In this document: piece by piece, positions 42,739-50,436 of the stretch
Layout: each line of letters begins with the position of its first letter
Position numbering within the stretch: the first letter of the stretch is position 1
Origin: Mycobacterium sp. Z3061
GTDB lineage: Bacteria > Actinomycetota > Actinomycetes > Mycobacteriales > Mycobacteriaceae
Assembly: GCF_031583025.1 (NCBI RefSeq)
Contig: NZ_CP134062.1
Coordinates: 5,987,234-6,051,233, forward strand
Direction of reading: 5' to 3'
Length of the DNA: 64,000 nucleotides
Made by a program: the position numbers and the translations under genes
Notes under the pieces: generated by a model
Told to the model about the DNA's origin: nothing
What the model saw: only the letters and a program-made list of their open reading frames with translations
Databases searched by the model: none

Positions 42739-42791
42739 ACTCTGCGTTGAGGGCGACGAAGTTCGAGTGCTCGCCACCCTCAACGCAGAGT
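42739..42791. repeat. Long perfect inverted repeat after sseC
   Basis: ACTCTGCGTTGAGGG (42739-42753) and CCCTCAACGCAGAGT (42777-42791) are perfectly complementary 15-mers with a 23-base loop. The stem could end the cysA2-sseC transcript, or this may be one copy of a dispersed palindromic repeat. It starts 13 bp after the sseC stop. Confidence 0.7.
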
Positions 42792-42811
42792 CAACGACAA
42801 ACGTGATCGCA

Positions 42812-42817
42812 TAGACT
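42812..42817 (+). promoter_or_regulatory. Leaderless promoter of the small membrane protein
   Basis: TAGACT lies exactly 7 nt before GTG 42825, the standard leaderless arrangement. Confidence 0.65.
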
Positions 42818-42824
42818 CGTCCCC

Positions 42825-42923
42825 GTGGTGCTGTTCTTCGAGATCATGCTGGTCCTTGCGACTGTGGTCATCTCCTGGTTCGCGCTATATGCGCTGTATC
42901 GGTTGATCACCGACGAGTCGTGA
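42825..42923 (+). CDS. 32-residue single-span membrane protein
   Basis: A very short gene below usual annotation limits. It encodes one hydrophobic helix ([20 protein letters not shown]) with a short polar end, LYRLITDES. Support comes from the leaderless -10 at 42812, and the stop that overlaps the GTG of the nitrobindin-like gene as GTGA, so translation is coupled. I recall similar tiny membrane proteins at this place in other mycobacteria. Function unknown; it may serve mainly as a translated leader for the next gene. Confidence 0.75.
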   Translation: MVLFFEIMLVLATVVISWFALYALYRLITDES

Positions 42924-43573
42924 CCTCCACCGAGGGCGCAGACTCCCCAGACGCCCCCGACGAACTGTCGCAGGCGGCCGAGCGGGCGAAACTGACCGCT
43001 GCCCGGAATATCCCCGCCTTTGACGACCTGCCGCTGCCGGCCGACACCGCGAACCTGCGCGAAGGCGCCAACCTCCACGACGCCTTGCTGGCGCTGCTGC
43101 CGCTGGTCGGCGTGTGGCGCGGCGAGGGCGAGGGCCGTGCCCACGACGGCGATTACCGGTTCGGCCAGCAGATCGTGGTCTCGCACGACGGCGGCGACTA
43201 CCTGAATTGGGAAGCACGCTCCTGGCGCCTCGACGAGGCCGGCGAGTACCACCAGCCGGGGTTGCGGGAAACGGGATTCTGGCGGTTTGTGCCCGACCCG
43301 GACGACCCCAGCGAATCGCAGGCCATCGAACTGCTGCTGGCGCACTCGGCCGGTTATGTCGAGTTGTTCTACGGGCGCCCGCGTAACCAGTCGTCGTGGG
43401 AACTGGTCACCGATGCGCTGGCACGGAGCCGGTCGGGCGTACTGGTCGGCGGCGCCAAGCGGCTCTACGGCATCGTCGAGGGCGGCGATCTGGCCTACGT
43501 CGAAGAGCGGGTGGACGCCGACGGCGGCCTGGTCCCCCATCTGTCGGCGCGGTTGTCCCGTTTCGTCGGCTGA
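42920..43573 (+). CDS. Nitrobindin / THAP4-like heme-binding beta-barrel (Rv0813c-like)
   Basis: A 217-residue protein with the nitrobindin barrel: [20 protein letters not shown] at the start, [20 protein letters not shown] in the middle and RRLYG-type [18 protein letters not shown] at the end. The family is related to fatty-acid-binding proteins; some members hold ferric heme and react with NO or peroxynitrite. Homologue of Rv0813c. The GTG 42920 start overlaps the small membrane gene's stop. In M. tuberculosis pabC is the next gene as I recall; here two signalling genes intervene. Confidence 0.92.
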   Translation: MTSTEGADSPDAPDELSQAAERAKLTAARNIPAFDDLPLPADTANLREGANLHDALLALLPLVGVWRGEGEGRAHDGDYRFGQQIVVSHDGGDYLNWEARSWRLDEAGEYHQPGLRETGFWRFVPDPDDPSESQAIELLLAHSAGYVELFYGRPRNQSSWELVTDALARSRSGVLVGGAKRLYGIVEGGDLAYVEERVDADGGLVPHLSARLSRFVG

Positions 43574-43666
43574 GAGCAACCTCCGTAACGAGTTCTCGCT
43601 GTTGCCTTCCCGTGCGCTTGCGCGTGTACTGTTCGCGTCCGAGTGGGCCGCAGGACGGGAGGTTTG

Positions 43667-46036
43667 ATGGGCCAGAAGAGAATCGCCCCGCCCCCGGTGC
43701 GCTGGGCCATGTCGGTCCTCGCCGTCCTGTTGATCGCCTATCTGGCCGCGGTGGCGGCCCAGCCGGCGATTCTGGACCTGCTGCCGTCCGGGGTGGGTTG
43801 GTTCGGCCGGCCGGGATCGATGCCGACGACCGCGATCGTCGTCGCCGTCCTGGCCGCGGTGTGTGTGATGACCTTCCGGTCCAACGCTAGCCACCGCCTG
43901 GTGGGCGTGTCGTTCACCGTGATCGCCGTGCTCATCACCATGAGCGCCATTCTGGGCCTCAGCTCGTACTGGAACTGCCACGATGAGAACCATCCCGCGG
44001 TCTTCACCCCGCTGATGCTGACCGCCCAACTGATCAAAGGCAGCAGCGGCGACTACTCGCTGGGCGGCCACGTCTGCCCCAGCCCGACACCGGTGGGCCT
44101 CGAATTAGCCCGAATGGCAGCCGTTTCGGCGATCTTCACGGGCCTGGGCGGTGTGGTGGTCGGCGTCTTCCGGTCCCAGGTGGACCGGCTACGCGCAAAC
44201 TTCGCCGATTCCGTCACCGCGATCGTGGGGGTCGACGACGACACCGAATCGATGATCAGCGGCGTCGCACGGACGTTGGACCGGCGCGGCACCCTGGTCG
44301 TCATCACCAGCGCCAATGACGACCGCGTACAGCGGGTCCGCAGAATGGGCGCCCGCGTCGTGCTGGTGGACTTCAACACGCCCGCCACGCTGGTGACGCT
44401 GCGACTGTGGCGCCACCTGAGCCGGCTCTACCTGATGGCACCCGACCCCGCGATCAACCTGCTGTGGCTGGACCTGATCAGCCGCCGGTTGTCCGACGTC
44501 GCCAACAAGCGACGGCTACCGCTCATCGTGCGCATCGACGATCCCTGGCTCGCCGAGGCCTGGCGTGCCCAGCAGTTCGGCGGCTCCGACACCCGTTGGG
44601 CGGCCGACGTCGTCGGCAAGTATGAAGTCACGGCGAGCCGGTTACTGGACGGGATCATCGCAACCGGCCGGACCAAACGTGTATTCGTCTGTGGCACTTC
44701 ACAACTGACCTTGGCGCTATGCGCGGACCTGACCCGGCGCGCGCTGGAACGCGACTTCTACACGCCCCCGGGGGCGGTCCCGCTGCCGTCGCTGACACTG
44801 GTGGAACGCGACGCCGAGGAATACCTGAAAGATCACGAGTTCTATCGGCAGCAAGCAGGATTCGCTTCCAACGGACCGACGATCGACGCAGTGTCAGAGG
44901 GTCCGACGATTCCCACCATTCTGCGGCTGATCGGCGACACCGACCCCCACACGAGCGCGGTGATCCTGGTCGACACGCACACCGCGACCACCGGCACCAG
45001 GCTGGCCGCCCGTTTCCCCGAGATGCCCGTCTACACCTCCGACCTCAACACCAGCATCGCCGACGACTCGATACAGGTGGTCGGCATGTTGCAGTCGTAC
45101 TCGCTGGTGCTGGACAGCCGCGAAGGCCAGGTTCAGGACGCCTGGGAGCGGGCGGCCCGGCTGATCCACGAGCGGTACGTCGCCACCATCGACCCGAGTT
45201 GGCCGCGGGGCCCCGCCTCGGTGCCGTGGGTCGAACTCGACGAGTTCTACCGCGGCTCGAACCGGCGTCAGGTGCGAAACGCGCTGTGGATGGTCGAACA
45301 GATCGCCGGCCACACGTGGAACACCTGGGGCAGCCCCCCTGCCCAGCTGTCCGGCCGAGACATGGCGGATTCGCCGCCGCTGGAACAACTTGCGCTGATG
45401 GACTTCGACCAGCACTCGGCACTGGCCATGGCACAGGCGGAGCACGAGGACTGGTGCCGTTACTACCGCCGCAACGGCTGGAAGTACGGCACGCCGCGCG
45501 ACGACGCCCGCAAGATCCACGACAAGCTGGTCGACTGGTCCACCGTCGAGAACAACCCCGACCTGCTCAACGCCGCCGTGCGCAGTCTGGCGGCCACGCT
45601 GTGGAGCCTGCGTCAGCTCGGTTACCGCTCCCGCCCGCTGTGGCGCACGTTCACCCGCGTCGGGACGGTCTCCGCCGAGCAACGCACCGCGCCGTGGACC
45701 TGGACATCGGATTCGGGGCACACCATGCATGCCGACGCCGGCGACTGGGAAGTGCGCTCGGACGGCAAGACCTGGTCGGTGCGCGACGACATCTTCCACG
45801 CCACCTACGAACCGGCCGGTGACGGACTGTGGCGCCGAAAGGGACGCGTCCAGGCCCGTCCGGCGCAGCCTGGCGAGTCGATCAACACCTTGGAGGGCCC
45901 GACGAACGCAGCCGACGGCGACTGGGTGGTGCGGGGCGCGGAGGGCGAACAGTGGCCCGTGCCCGGTCATGAGTTCGCGCAGCGCTACGCCGAGTTCCAG
46001 ACACCGGACGAAGCGCACCTCCCCGCCACGGACTGA
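43667..46036 (+). CDS. Four-helix membrane protein with TrkA-like Rossmann, RyR and PGDYG-like domains
   Basis: A 789-residue protein starting at ATG 43667 after GGGAGG. Four membrane helices lie at about residues 11-33, 53-70, 77-103 and 148-168. A TrkA-N-like Rossmann domain follows (AIVGVDDDTESM, residues about 182-300), then a second nucleotide-binding-like unit (RVFVCGTSQLTLAL, from about 334). A ryanodine-receptor (RyR) domain sits near 590-640 (YRRNGWKYGTPRDDARKIHD). The tail has two PGDYG-like modules (AGDWEVRSDGKTWSVRDDIF; DGDWVVRGAEGEQWPVPGHE). No K+ filter is seen, so channel function is only suspected. It may respond to a nucleotide signal. Confidence 0.82.
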   Translation: MGQKRIAPPPVRWAMSVLAVLLIAYLAAVAAQPAILDLLPSGVGWFGRPGSMPTTAIVVAVLAAVCVMTFRSNASHRLVGVSFTVIAVLITMSAILGLSSYWNCHDENHPAVFTPLMLTAQLIKGSSGDYSLGGHVCPSPTPVGLELARMAAVSAIFTGLGGVVVGVFRSQVDRLRANFADSVTAIVGVDDDTESMISGVARTLDRRGTLVVITSANDDRVQRVRRMGARVVLVDFNTPATLVTLRLWRHLSRLYLMAPDPAINLLWLDLISRRLSDVANKRRLPLIVRIDDPWLAEAWRAQQFGGSDTRWAADVVGKYEVTASRLLDGIIATGRTKRVFVCGTSQLTLALCADLTRRALERDFYTPPGAVPLPSLTLVERDAEEYLKDHEFYRQQAGFASNGPTIDAVSEGPTIPTILRLIGDTDPHTSAVILVDTHTATTGTRLAARFPEMPVYTSDLNTSIADDSIQVVGMLQSYSLVLDSREGQVQDAWERAARLIHERYVATIDPSWPRGPASVPWVELDEFYRGSNRRQVRNALWMVEQIAGHTWNTWGSPPAQLSGRDMADSPPLEQLALMDFDQHSALAMAQAEHEDWCRYYRRNGWKYGTPRDDARKIHDKLVDWSTVENNPDLLNAAVRSLAATLWSLRQLGYRSRPLWRTFTRVGTVSAEQRTAPWTWTSDSGHTMHADAGDWEVRSDGKTWSVRDDIFHATYEPAGDGLWRRKGRVQARPAQPGESINTLEGPTNAADGDWVVRGAEGEQWPVPGHEFAQRYAEFQTPDEAHLPATD

Positions 46037-46079
46037 CCCCCGCGTCAGGTTTGCCAGAGCCGATTGCTGCGACCAGTAC

Positions 46080-46098
46080 CATGCGCTACCGTCGCATG
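46080..46098. promoter_or_regulatory. Inverted repeat upstream of TIR gene
   Basis: CATGCG (46080-46085) and CGCATG (46093-46098) are a perfect 6 bp repeat with a 7-base loop, 50 bp before the TIR gene start. It may be an operator or an RNA hairpin. Confidence 0.4.
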
Positions 46099-46147
46099 AC
46101 GGTTTCGCCGTATCCGCCTCCCCCTGCCCTCAATTGAGGAGACTGCC

Positions 46148-47659
46148 GTGGCCATATTCATCAGCTACTCGAGCCAGGACAGGACGTCGCTCGACGCGCT
46201 GACGACCGCGTTGAAGCGCGCCCAGCAGAAGGTTTGGTTCGACCAGGAACTCGGTGGCGGCGACGCCTGGTGGAACGCGATCCTCGAGCAGATCCGCTCG
46301 TGCGAGGTGTTCATCGTCGCACTGTCCAACAACTGGCTGCAGTCCAAGCCCAGCCTGGCCGAGCTGCGCTACGCGCAAGCCCTGAACCGCCCGATCCTGC
46401 CGGTCAAGGTGGGCCCGGTAGACAGCGTGCGGGTCAATCCCGTCTCCACGCTGCAGATCATCGACTACCAGAACCCGACCGTCGATGCCGGCATCCAGTT
46501 GGTCACCGCGATCCATGCGATGCGCGACAAGGCAGCGCCGCTGCCGTCGCCGTTGCCCGAGGAGCCGCCGGTGCCCTTCGGCTACATCATGCGTCTGGGC
46601 AACGACCTGTCCGAGAAGGAACTCACCCCCGCCCAACAGCTCCAGCTGTTGCTCGAGTTGCGCACCGGGCTCGACGAGGACGGCGACGACCCGAGCGCGC
46701 GCGGCGACATCGCCCAGCTGCTGCGGATGCTGCGGATGCGCCACGACGTCACCTACCGCACCCGGACCGAGATCGACAATGTGCTGGCCGAGATCGAGGC
46801 AAAGGATGGTGCGGCGAAGGGCGTGCCGAGCGGGGCGCCGGCCAAGGCCTCCGCTGCTCCTGCTGCGGCCCCGGCGGCCCCGGCGGCCGCACCACAGGCC
46901 CGCCCCGCCACCGGCCACGCCGCACCCGCGCCCAGCTCCAGAGGGTCGAACAAGAAGCTGCTCATCATCGGCGGTGCCGCGCTGGCCGCTGTGCTGGCCA
47001 TCGTCCTGATCGTCGTCTTCGCCTCCGGCGGCAATACTCGCAAGCCGACGGCGGCCAATCCCAGCGGCGCTGCGACCGGCGCCTCCAACGGGGCCTCAGC
47101 TCCGGCCGAAACCGGGTCCATCCTGCTCGGCGCCGCCGACATCGGAAATGTGCTCGGCGACCCCAACATGAAAGAAAGTGCACACAGCGACCAACTACGC
47201 GCTCCGCAGGGCACCTTGTCCGATCAGGAGTGCCTGTCGGCATTCGAACCGTTCCAAGAGTCGGTGTACCGGCCGCACGACCCGACCGCGATCCACACTC
47301 AGGTCGTGCAATCGTCCGGTGACGTTCACCGGGTCGTCGAGGCCGTCGCGAAATTCCCGTCGGCCGAGAAGGCCCGCGCGTTCGTGGAGGCATCCGCCGG
47401 GAAATGGCGGGCGTGCGCCAACAAGACCGTCACATTCACCGGTCCGAGCAAGAGCACCGAGTGGAGCTTCGGCGAAGTCAACGGCGCTGCGCCGAAGATC
47501 ACCATGACCCGCGCGGAAACCGACAACAACACCCGGACGTGCCAGCATGTGCTCGGCGCGGCAGGCGACCTGGTTATCGAGGTTCAGGCGTGCGGTAACG
47601 ACATCACCGACGGCGGCGCGAAGTTGGCCGACCAGATCATGGCGAGGGCGAACAAGTAG
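46148..47659 (+). CDS. Membrane TIR-domain protein with extracellular PknH-type sensor domain
   Basis: A 503-residue protein starting at GTG 46148 with GAGGAG upstream. Residues 1-135 are a TIR domain: MAIFISYSSQD, FDQELGGGDAWW, VFIVALSNNWL and LAELRYA, where Glu72 is at the position of the NADase catalytic Glu. A helical part and an Ala/Pro-rich linker follow, then one membrane helix (about 269-291). The outer domain (about 320-500) matches the PknH sensor fold and keeps four Cys (QEC, RAC, RTC, QAC). So an external ligand may control a cytoplasmic TIR enzyme. It follows the RyR gene by 111 bp. Confidence 0.85.
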   Translation: MAIFISYSSQDRTSLDALTTALKRAQQKVWFDQELGGGDAWWNAILEQIRSCEVFIVALSNNWLQSKPSLAELRYAQALNRPILPVKVGPVDSVRVNPVSTLQIIDYQNPTVDAGIQLVTAIHAMRDKAAPLPSPLPEEPPVPFGYIMRLGNDLSEKELTPAQQLQLLLELRTGLDEDGDDPSARGDIAQLLRMLRMRHDVTYRTRTEIDNVLAEIEAKDGAAKGVPSGAPAKASAAPAAAPAAPAAAPQARPATGHAAPAPSSRGSNKKLLIIGGAALAAVLAIVLIVVFASGGNTRKPTAANPSGAATGASNGASAPAETGSILLGAADIGNVLGDPNMKESAHSDQLRAPQGTLSDQECLSAFEPFQESVYRPHDPTAIHTQVVQSSGDVHRVVEAVAKFPSAEKARAFVEASAGKWRACANKTVTFTGPSKSTEWSFGEVNGAAPKITMTRAETDNNTRTCQHVLGAAGDLVIEVQACGNDITDGGAKLADQIMARANK

Positions 47660-47689
47660 CGGTCCCGAAAAGGATCCCAGAGATGGAGC

Positions 47690-47737
47690 GGCCCCCGAGC
47701 GACGCTCCGGTTGGACAGACCGGACGCTCGAGGGCCG
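47690..47737. terminator. GC-rich hairpin after the TIR gene
   Basis: A long stem pairs GGCCC-CGAGCG-TCCGGT with ACCGGA-CGCTCG-GGGCC around a TGGACAG loop, with one small bulge. It starts about 30 bp after the TIR stop. There is no T-run, which is common for mycobacterial terminators. Nothing else is seen in the 252 bp up to pabC. Confidence 0.5.
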
Positions 47738-47911
47738 GGTGGCTGCGGGAAATTCGCCAGCGCGCGTAAATCGCTGACTCTTCCGAGCCAATGCAGCTAG
47801 CGCGCAGCCACCTCACATGTCCATGAAGCTATCAATTTCGCGGACCACCTCCTTCCTTGTGTAAAGCCGACGCTACCGCGACTGTCGCCCGGCGACAACA
47901 GATTTAAGCGC

Positions 47912-48787
47912 TCAGCGATCAATGACGATCGCCGCGTCGACCAGTTCGGCGAAGGTGTCGGTGAACGGGGCCCGCGGCAGCCGCCGCCCGTCGAGGGTGT
48001 GTACCCGGGCAGCCAGCGTCATGCTCGACACCAGCCAGATGCCTTGCGCCGCGACCAGATCGGCGGGCCGCAGCGCGCGGTAGTCACAGTCGTACCCGCG
48101 GGCGCGCGCGACTTCGAACAGAGCCTGCTGCGTCGTTCCCCGCAGGATCGGATACCAGGGCGGCGGGGTCAGTAGACACGGCCGGCCATCCTCACCGTCG
48201 ACGGCGATGACCACCGTGGAGCGCGGACCTTCCAGAATGTAGCCGTCGGTGCTGACGAAGATGACGTCGCCCGCGCCCTGCCGGGCCGCATGACGCAGGA
48301 CGGCCATATTGACGGCGTAAGAGAGCGTCTTGGCGCCGGCCAGCAGCCAGGGCATGGTGTCGATGCCGTTGGCCGGCAGCCCGCGGTCGAGCGTGATCGC
48401 TGCGACGCCGTCGCGGCGCACCGCGGTCACCCGGTCCGGGACGGGATTGACCATGACATAGGCCGTGGGGGCCGCCGGTGCGCTCTCCCGGCCCCGGCTG
48501 CACACCAGACGCATCGCGGCCTCATCGTCGGTGATCGTCAGCCACTGCCTGGTCGCGGCCTCAATCGCGCGCCGCCAACCGGCCAGGTCCGGTTCGGGCA
48601 GGTCCATCAACTTCGCGGAGTGGGTGAGTCGCTGCAGGTGCGACTCGATCAGGCACGCTCGGCCGTCGCGTACCAGCACCGTCTCGAAAACGCCGTCGCC
48701 GCGCACCGCCGCGAGGTCATCGGCGTGCAGCAGGGGCGTGTCCGTATCGAGAACCTCGCCGTCCAGAGTGACGACCACACCAGCCAT
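47912..48787 (-). CDS. pabC: Aminodeoxychorismate lyase / class IV aminotransferase (PabC-like, Rv0812)
   Basis: A 291-residue PLP enzyme. The active-site Lys is in LLAGAKTLSYAVNM, with RGDGVFETVLVRDG at the start and GYILEGPRSTVVIAV holding the phosphate pocket. Fold type IV members of this length include 4-amino-4-deoxychorismate lyase (folate) and branched-chain or D-amino-acid aminotransferases; the Rv0812 position supports PabC. It is divergent from the ygfZ-like gene, and the region between holds a repeated GC-rich element. Confidence 0.88.
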   Translation of the reverse strand: MAGVVVTLDGEVLDTDTPLLHADDLAAVRGDGVFETVLVRDGRACLIESHLQRLTHSAKLMDLPEPDLAGWRRAIEAATRQWLTITDDEAAMRLVCSRGRESAPAAPTAYVMVNPVPDRVTAVRRDGVAAITLDRGLPANGIDTMPWLLAGAKTLSYAVNMAVLRHAARQGAGDVIFVSTDGYILEGPRSTVVIAVDGEDGRPCLLTPPPWYPILRGTTQQALFEVARARGYDCDYRALRPADLVAAQGIWLVSSMTLAARVHTLDGRRLPRAPFTDTFAELVDAAIVIDR

Positions 48788-48813
48788 GGGGAGTGAGCCT
48801 AATGGGCCTGGCG

Positions 48814-48886
48814 TTCGCCGAGCGTGCGGCTGGCTTCACGGCCGACGGCGAGCGTGCGGCCTGCTTCACACTCGGCGCTCGGCGAA
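48814..48886. repeat. REP-like palindromic element with internal 30 bp tandem repeat
   Basis: TTCGCCGAGCG (48814-48824) and CGCTCGGCGAA (48876-48886) form a perfect 11 bp inverted repeat. Inside, GAGCGTGCGGC followed by GCTTCAC occurs twice with a 30 bp period (48820 and 48850). It sits between divergent pabC and ygfZ and looks like a dispersed mycobacterial repeat. Confidence 0.6.
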
Positions 48887-48963
48887 CCGGCCCCGCCGTA
48901 GAGTTGATGTGTGAACCGCGCCGGCGACGATGCAGAGCTAAGCGATGAGAAGGAGCGGCGCTC

Positions 48964-50058
48964 ATGAACGCAGTCCCCGCACCCGATCCCGGGCCCGACG
49001 CAGGCGCAATCTGGCATTACGGCGACCCGCTCGGCGAGCAGCGGGCGAGCCAGACCGACGCAATTCTCGTCGACCGCTCACACCGCGCGGTGATCACTTT
49101 GACCGGATCCGACCGCCGGGCCTGGCTGCACAACATCTCCACCCAGCACGTCAGTGAGCTAGCCGAGGGTGCCAGCACGCAGAACCTCAGCCTGGACGGC
49201 CAGGGCCGGGTCGAGGACCACTGGGTGCAGACCGAAATGGGCGACACTACCTACCTGGATACTGAGCCGTGGCGCGGCGAACCCCTGCTGGGCTACCTGC
49301 GCAAGATGGTTTTCTGGTCGGACGTGGCCCCGGCCGCCGCCGACCTGGCGGTGCTGTCGCTGATCGGGCCGGGACTGGCTGACGCTCCGGTACTGGCCGC
49401 GTTGGGTGTGGACGCCCTGCCGCCGGAATGGTCGGCCGTCCCGCTGCCCGCTGGGGGATTCCTGCGCCGGATGCCGAGCACCACGAATGGCCCGATTGAG
49501 CTGGATCTGCTGGTGCCGCGCGACAAGGCGGCCGACTGGCGGCAGCGGCTGACCGGCGCCGGCGTGCGGCCGGCCGGGGTGTGGGCCTACGAAGCCCACC
49601 GGGTAGCCGCCCTGCGTCCGCGGCTGGGCGTCGACACCGACGAGCGCACCATCCCGCACGAAGTGCGCTGGATAGGTGGGCCCGGCGAGGGCGCGGTGCA
49701 TCTGGACAAGGGCTGCTACCGCGGCCAGGAAACGGTGGCCCGCGTGCACAACCTGGGCAAGCCACCGCGGATGCTGGTGTTGTTGCACCTGGACGGCTCG
49801 GCGGACCGGCCGTCGACCGGCGCCGCAGTGCTCGCCGGTGGTCGCGCCGTGGGACGGCTGGGAACAGTGGTCGAGCATGTCGACCTCGGACCGGTGGCGC
49901 TGGCGCTGGTCAAGCGCGGCATCCCCGCCGACACGCAACTGACGACGGGGGCCGAGGGCGAGGTCGCCGCGGTGATCGACGCGGACTCGCTGCCACCGAC
50001 GGATGAGGTCGGTGCCGGACGGCTGGCGGTCGACCGGTTACGCGGCGGCGCCCGATGA
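48964..50058 (+). CDS. ygfZ: YgfZ/GcvT-like folate-binding protein (Rv0811c-like)
   Basis: A 364-residue protein of the YgfZ family, which helps build or repair iron-sulfur clusters using a folate. The signature KGCYRGQETVARVHNLGKPP (K-G-C-Y-x-G-Q-E) is intact; DRRAWLHNISTQHV and QNLSLDGQGRVEDHW are N-terminal GcvT-like parts. ATG 48964 has AGAAGGAG upstream. It is divergent from pabC and is followed by the DUF3073 gene. Confidence 0.93.
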   Translation: MNAVPAPDPGPDAGAIWHYGDPLGEQRASQTDAILVDRSHRAVITLTGSDRRAWLHNISTQHVSELAEGASTQNLSLDGQGRVEDHWVQTEMGDTTYLDTEPWRGEPLLGYLRKMVFWSDVAPAAADLAVLSLIGPGLADAPVLAALGVDALPPEWSAVPLPAGGFLRRMPSTTNGPIELDLLVPRDKAADWRQRLTGAGVRPAGVWAYEAHRVAALRPRLGVDTDERTIPHEVRWIGGPGEGAVHLDKGCYRGQETVARVHNLGKPPRMLVLLHLDGSADRPSTGAAVLAGGRAVGRLGTVVEHVDLGPVALALVKRGIPADTQLTTGAEGEVAAVIDADSLPPTDEVGAGRLAVDRLRGGAR

Positions 50059-50158
50059 GTCAACGTGACATCCGCCATGCGCGGCTGGGCAGGGCGCGCC
50101 CACCTTCGGCCTCGGGGCACGGTAAGCTGTCGGCAGGACAATAACGACACTAGAGATC

Positions 50159-50184
50159 GGAGCCGCCTACTCGTAGGCCGCTCC
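50159..50184 (+). promoter_or_regulatory. Strong 5' leader hairpin ahead of the DUF3073 gene
   Basis: GGAGC-c-GCCTAC-tc-GTAGGC-c-GCTCC forms an 11 bp stem interrupted by one mismatch, followed by GTTATTT. It starts 50 bp before ATG 50209, so it lies in the probable 5' leader. It could be a stabilising hairpin, an attenuator or a terminator after ygfZ. Confidence 0.6.
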
Positions 50185-50208
50185 GTTATTTCGCGAGGGG
50201 GTCCCCCC

Positions 50209-50388
50209 ATGGGCCGCGGCCGGGCTAAGGCAAAGCAGACCAAGGTTGCTCGAGAACTGAAATACAGCTCCCCGCAGACCGACTTCACGCGGCTTCAGCG
50301 CGAGTTGTCAGGGACGAGCACGAGCACCGATGAATCCGACAGCGTCGAGAGCGATTCATGGGACGACGAGGACACCTGGCGTCGCTGA
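50209..50388 (+). CDS. DUF3073 small protein (Rv0810c-like)
   Basis: A 59-residue actinobacterial protein. It begins MGRGRAKAKQTKVARELKY, a basic stretch, and ends with an acidic one, SDSVESDSWDDEDTW. This is the exact layout of DUF3073 (Rv0810c). The function is not known; the charge pattern suggests binding to nucleic acid or to another protein. ATG 50209 follows a GAGGGG site. It converges on purM. Confidence 0.92.
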   Translation: MGRGRAKAKQTKVARELKYSSPQTDFTRLQRELSGTSTSTDESDSVESDSWDDEDTWRR

Positions 50389-50436
50389 TCTGACACCACT
50401 GACCGCGCCAGCCGCGCCTATCGGCACCGCAGCTGT

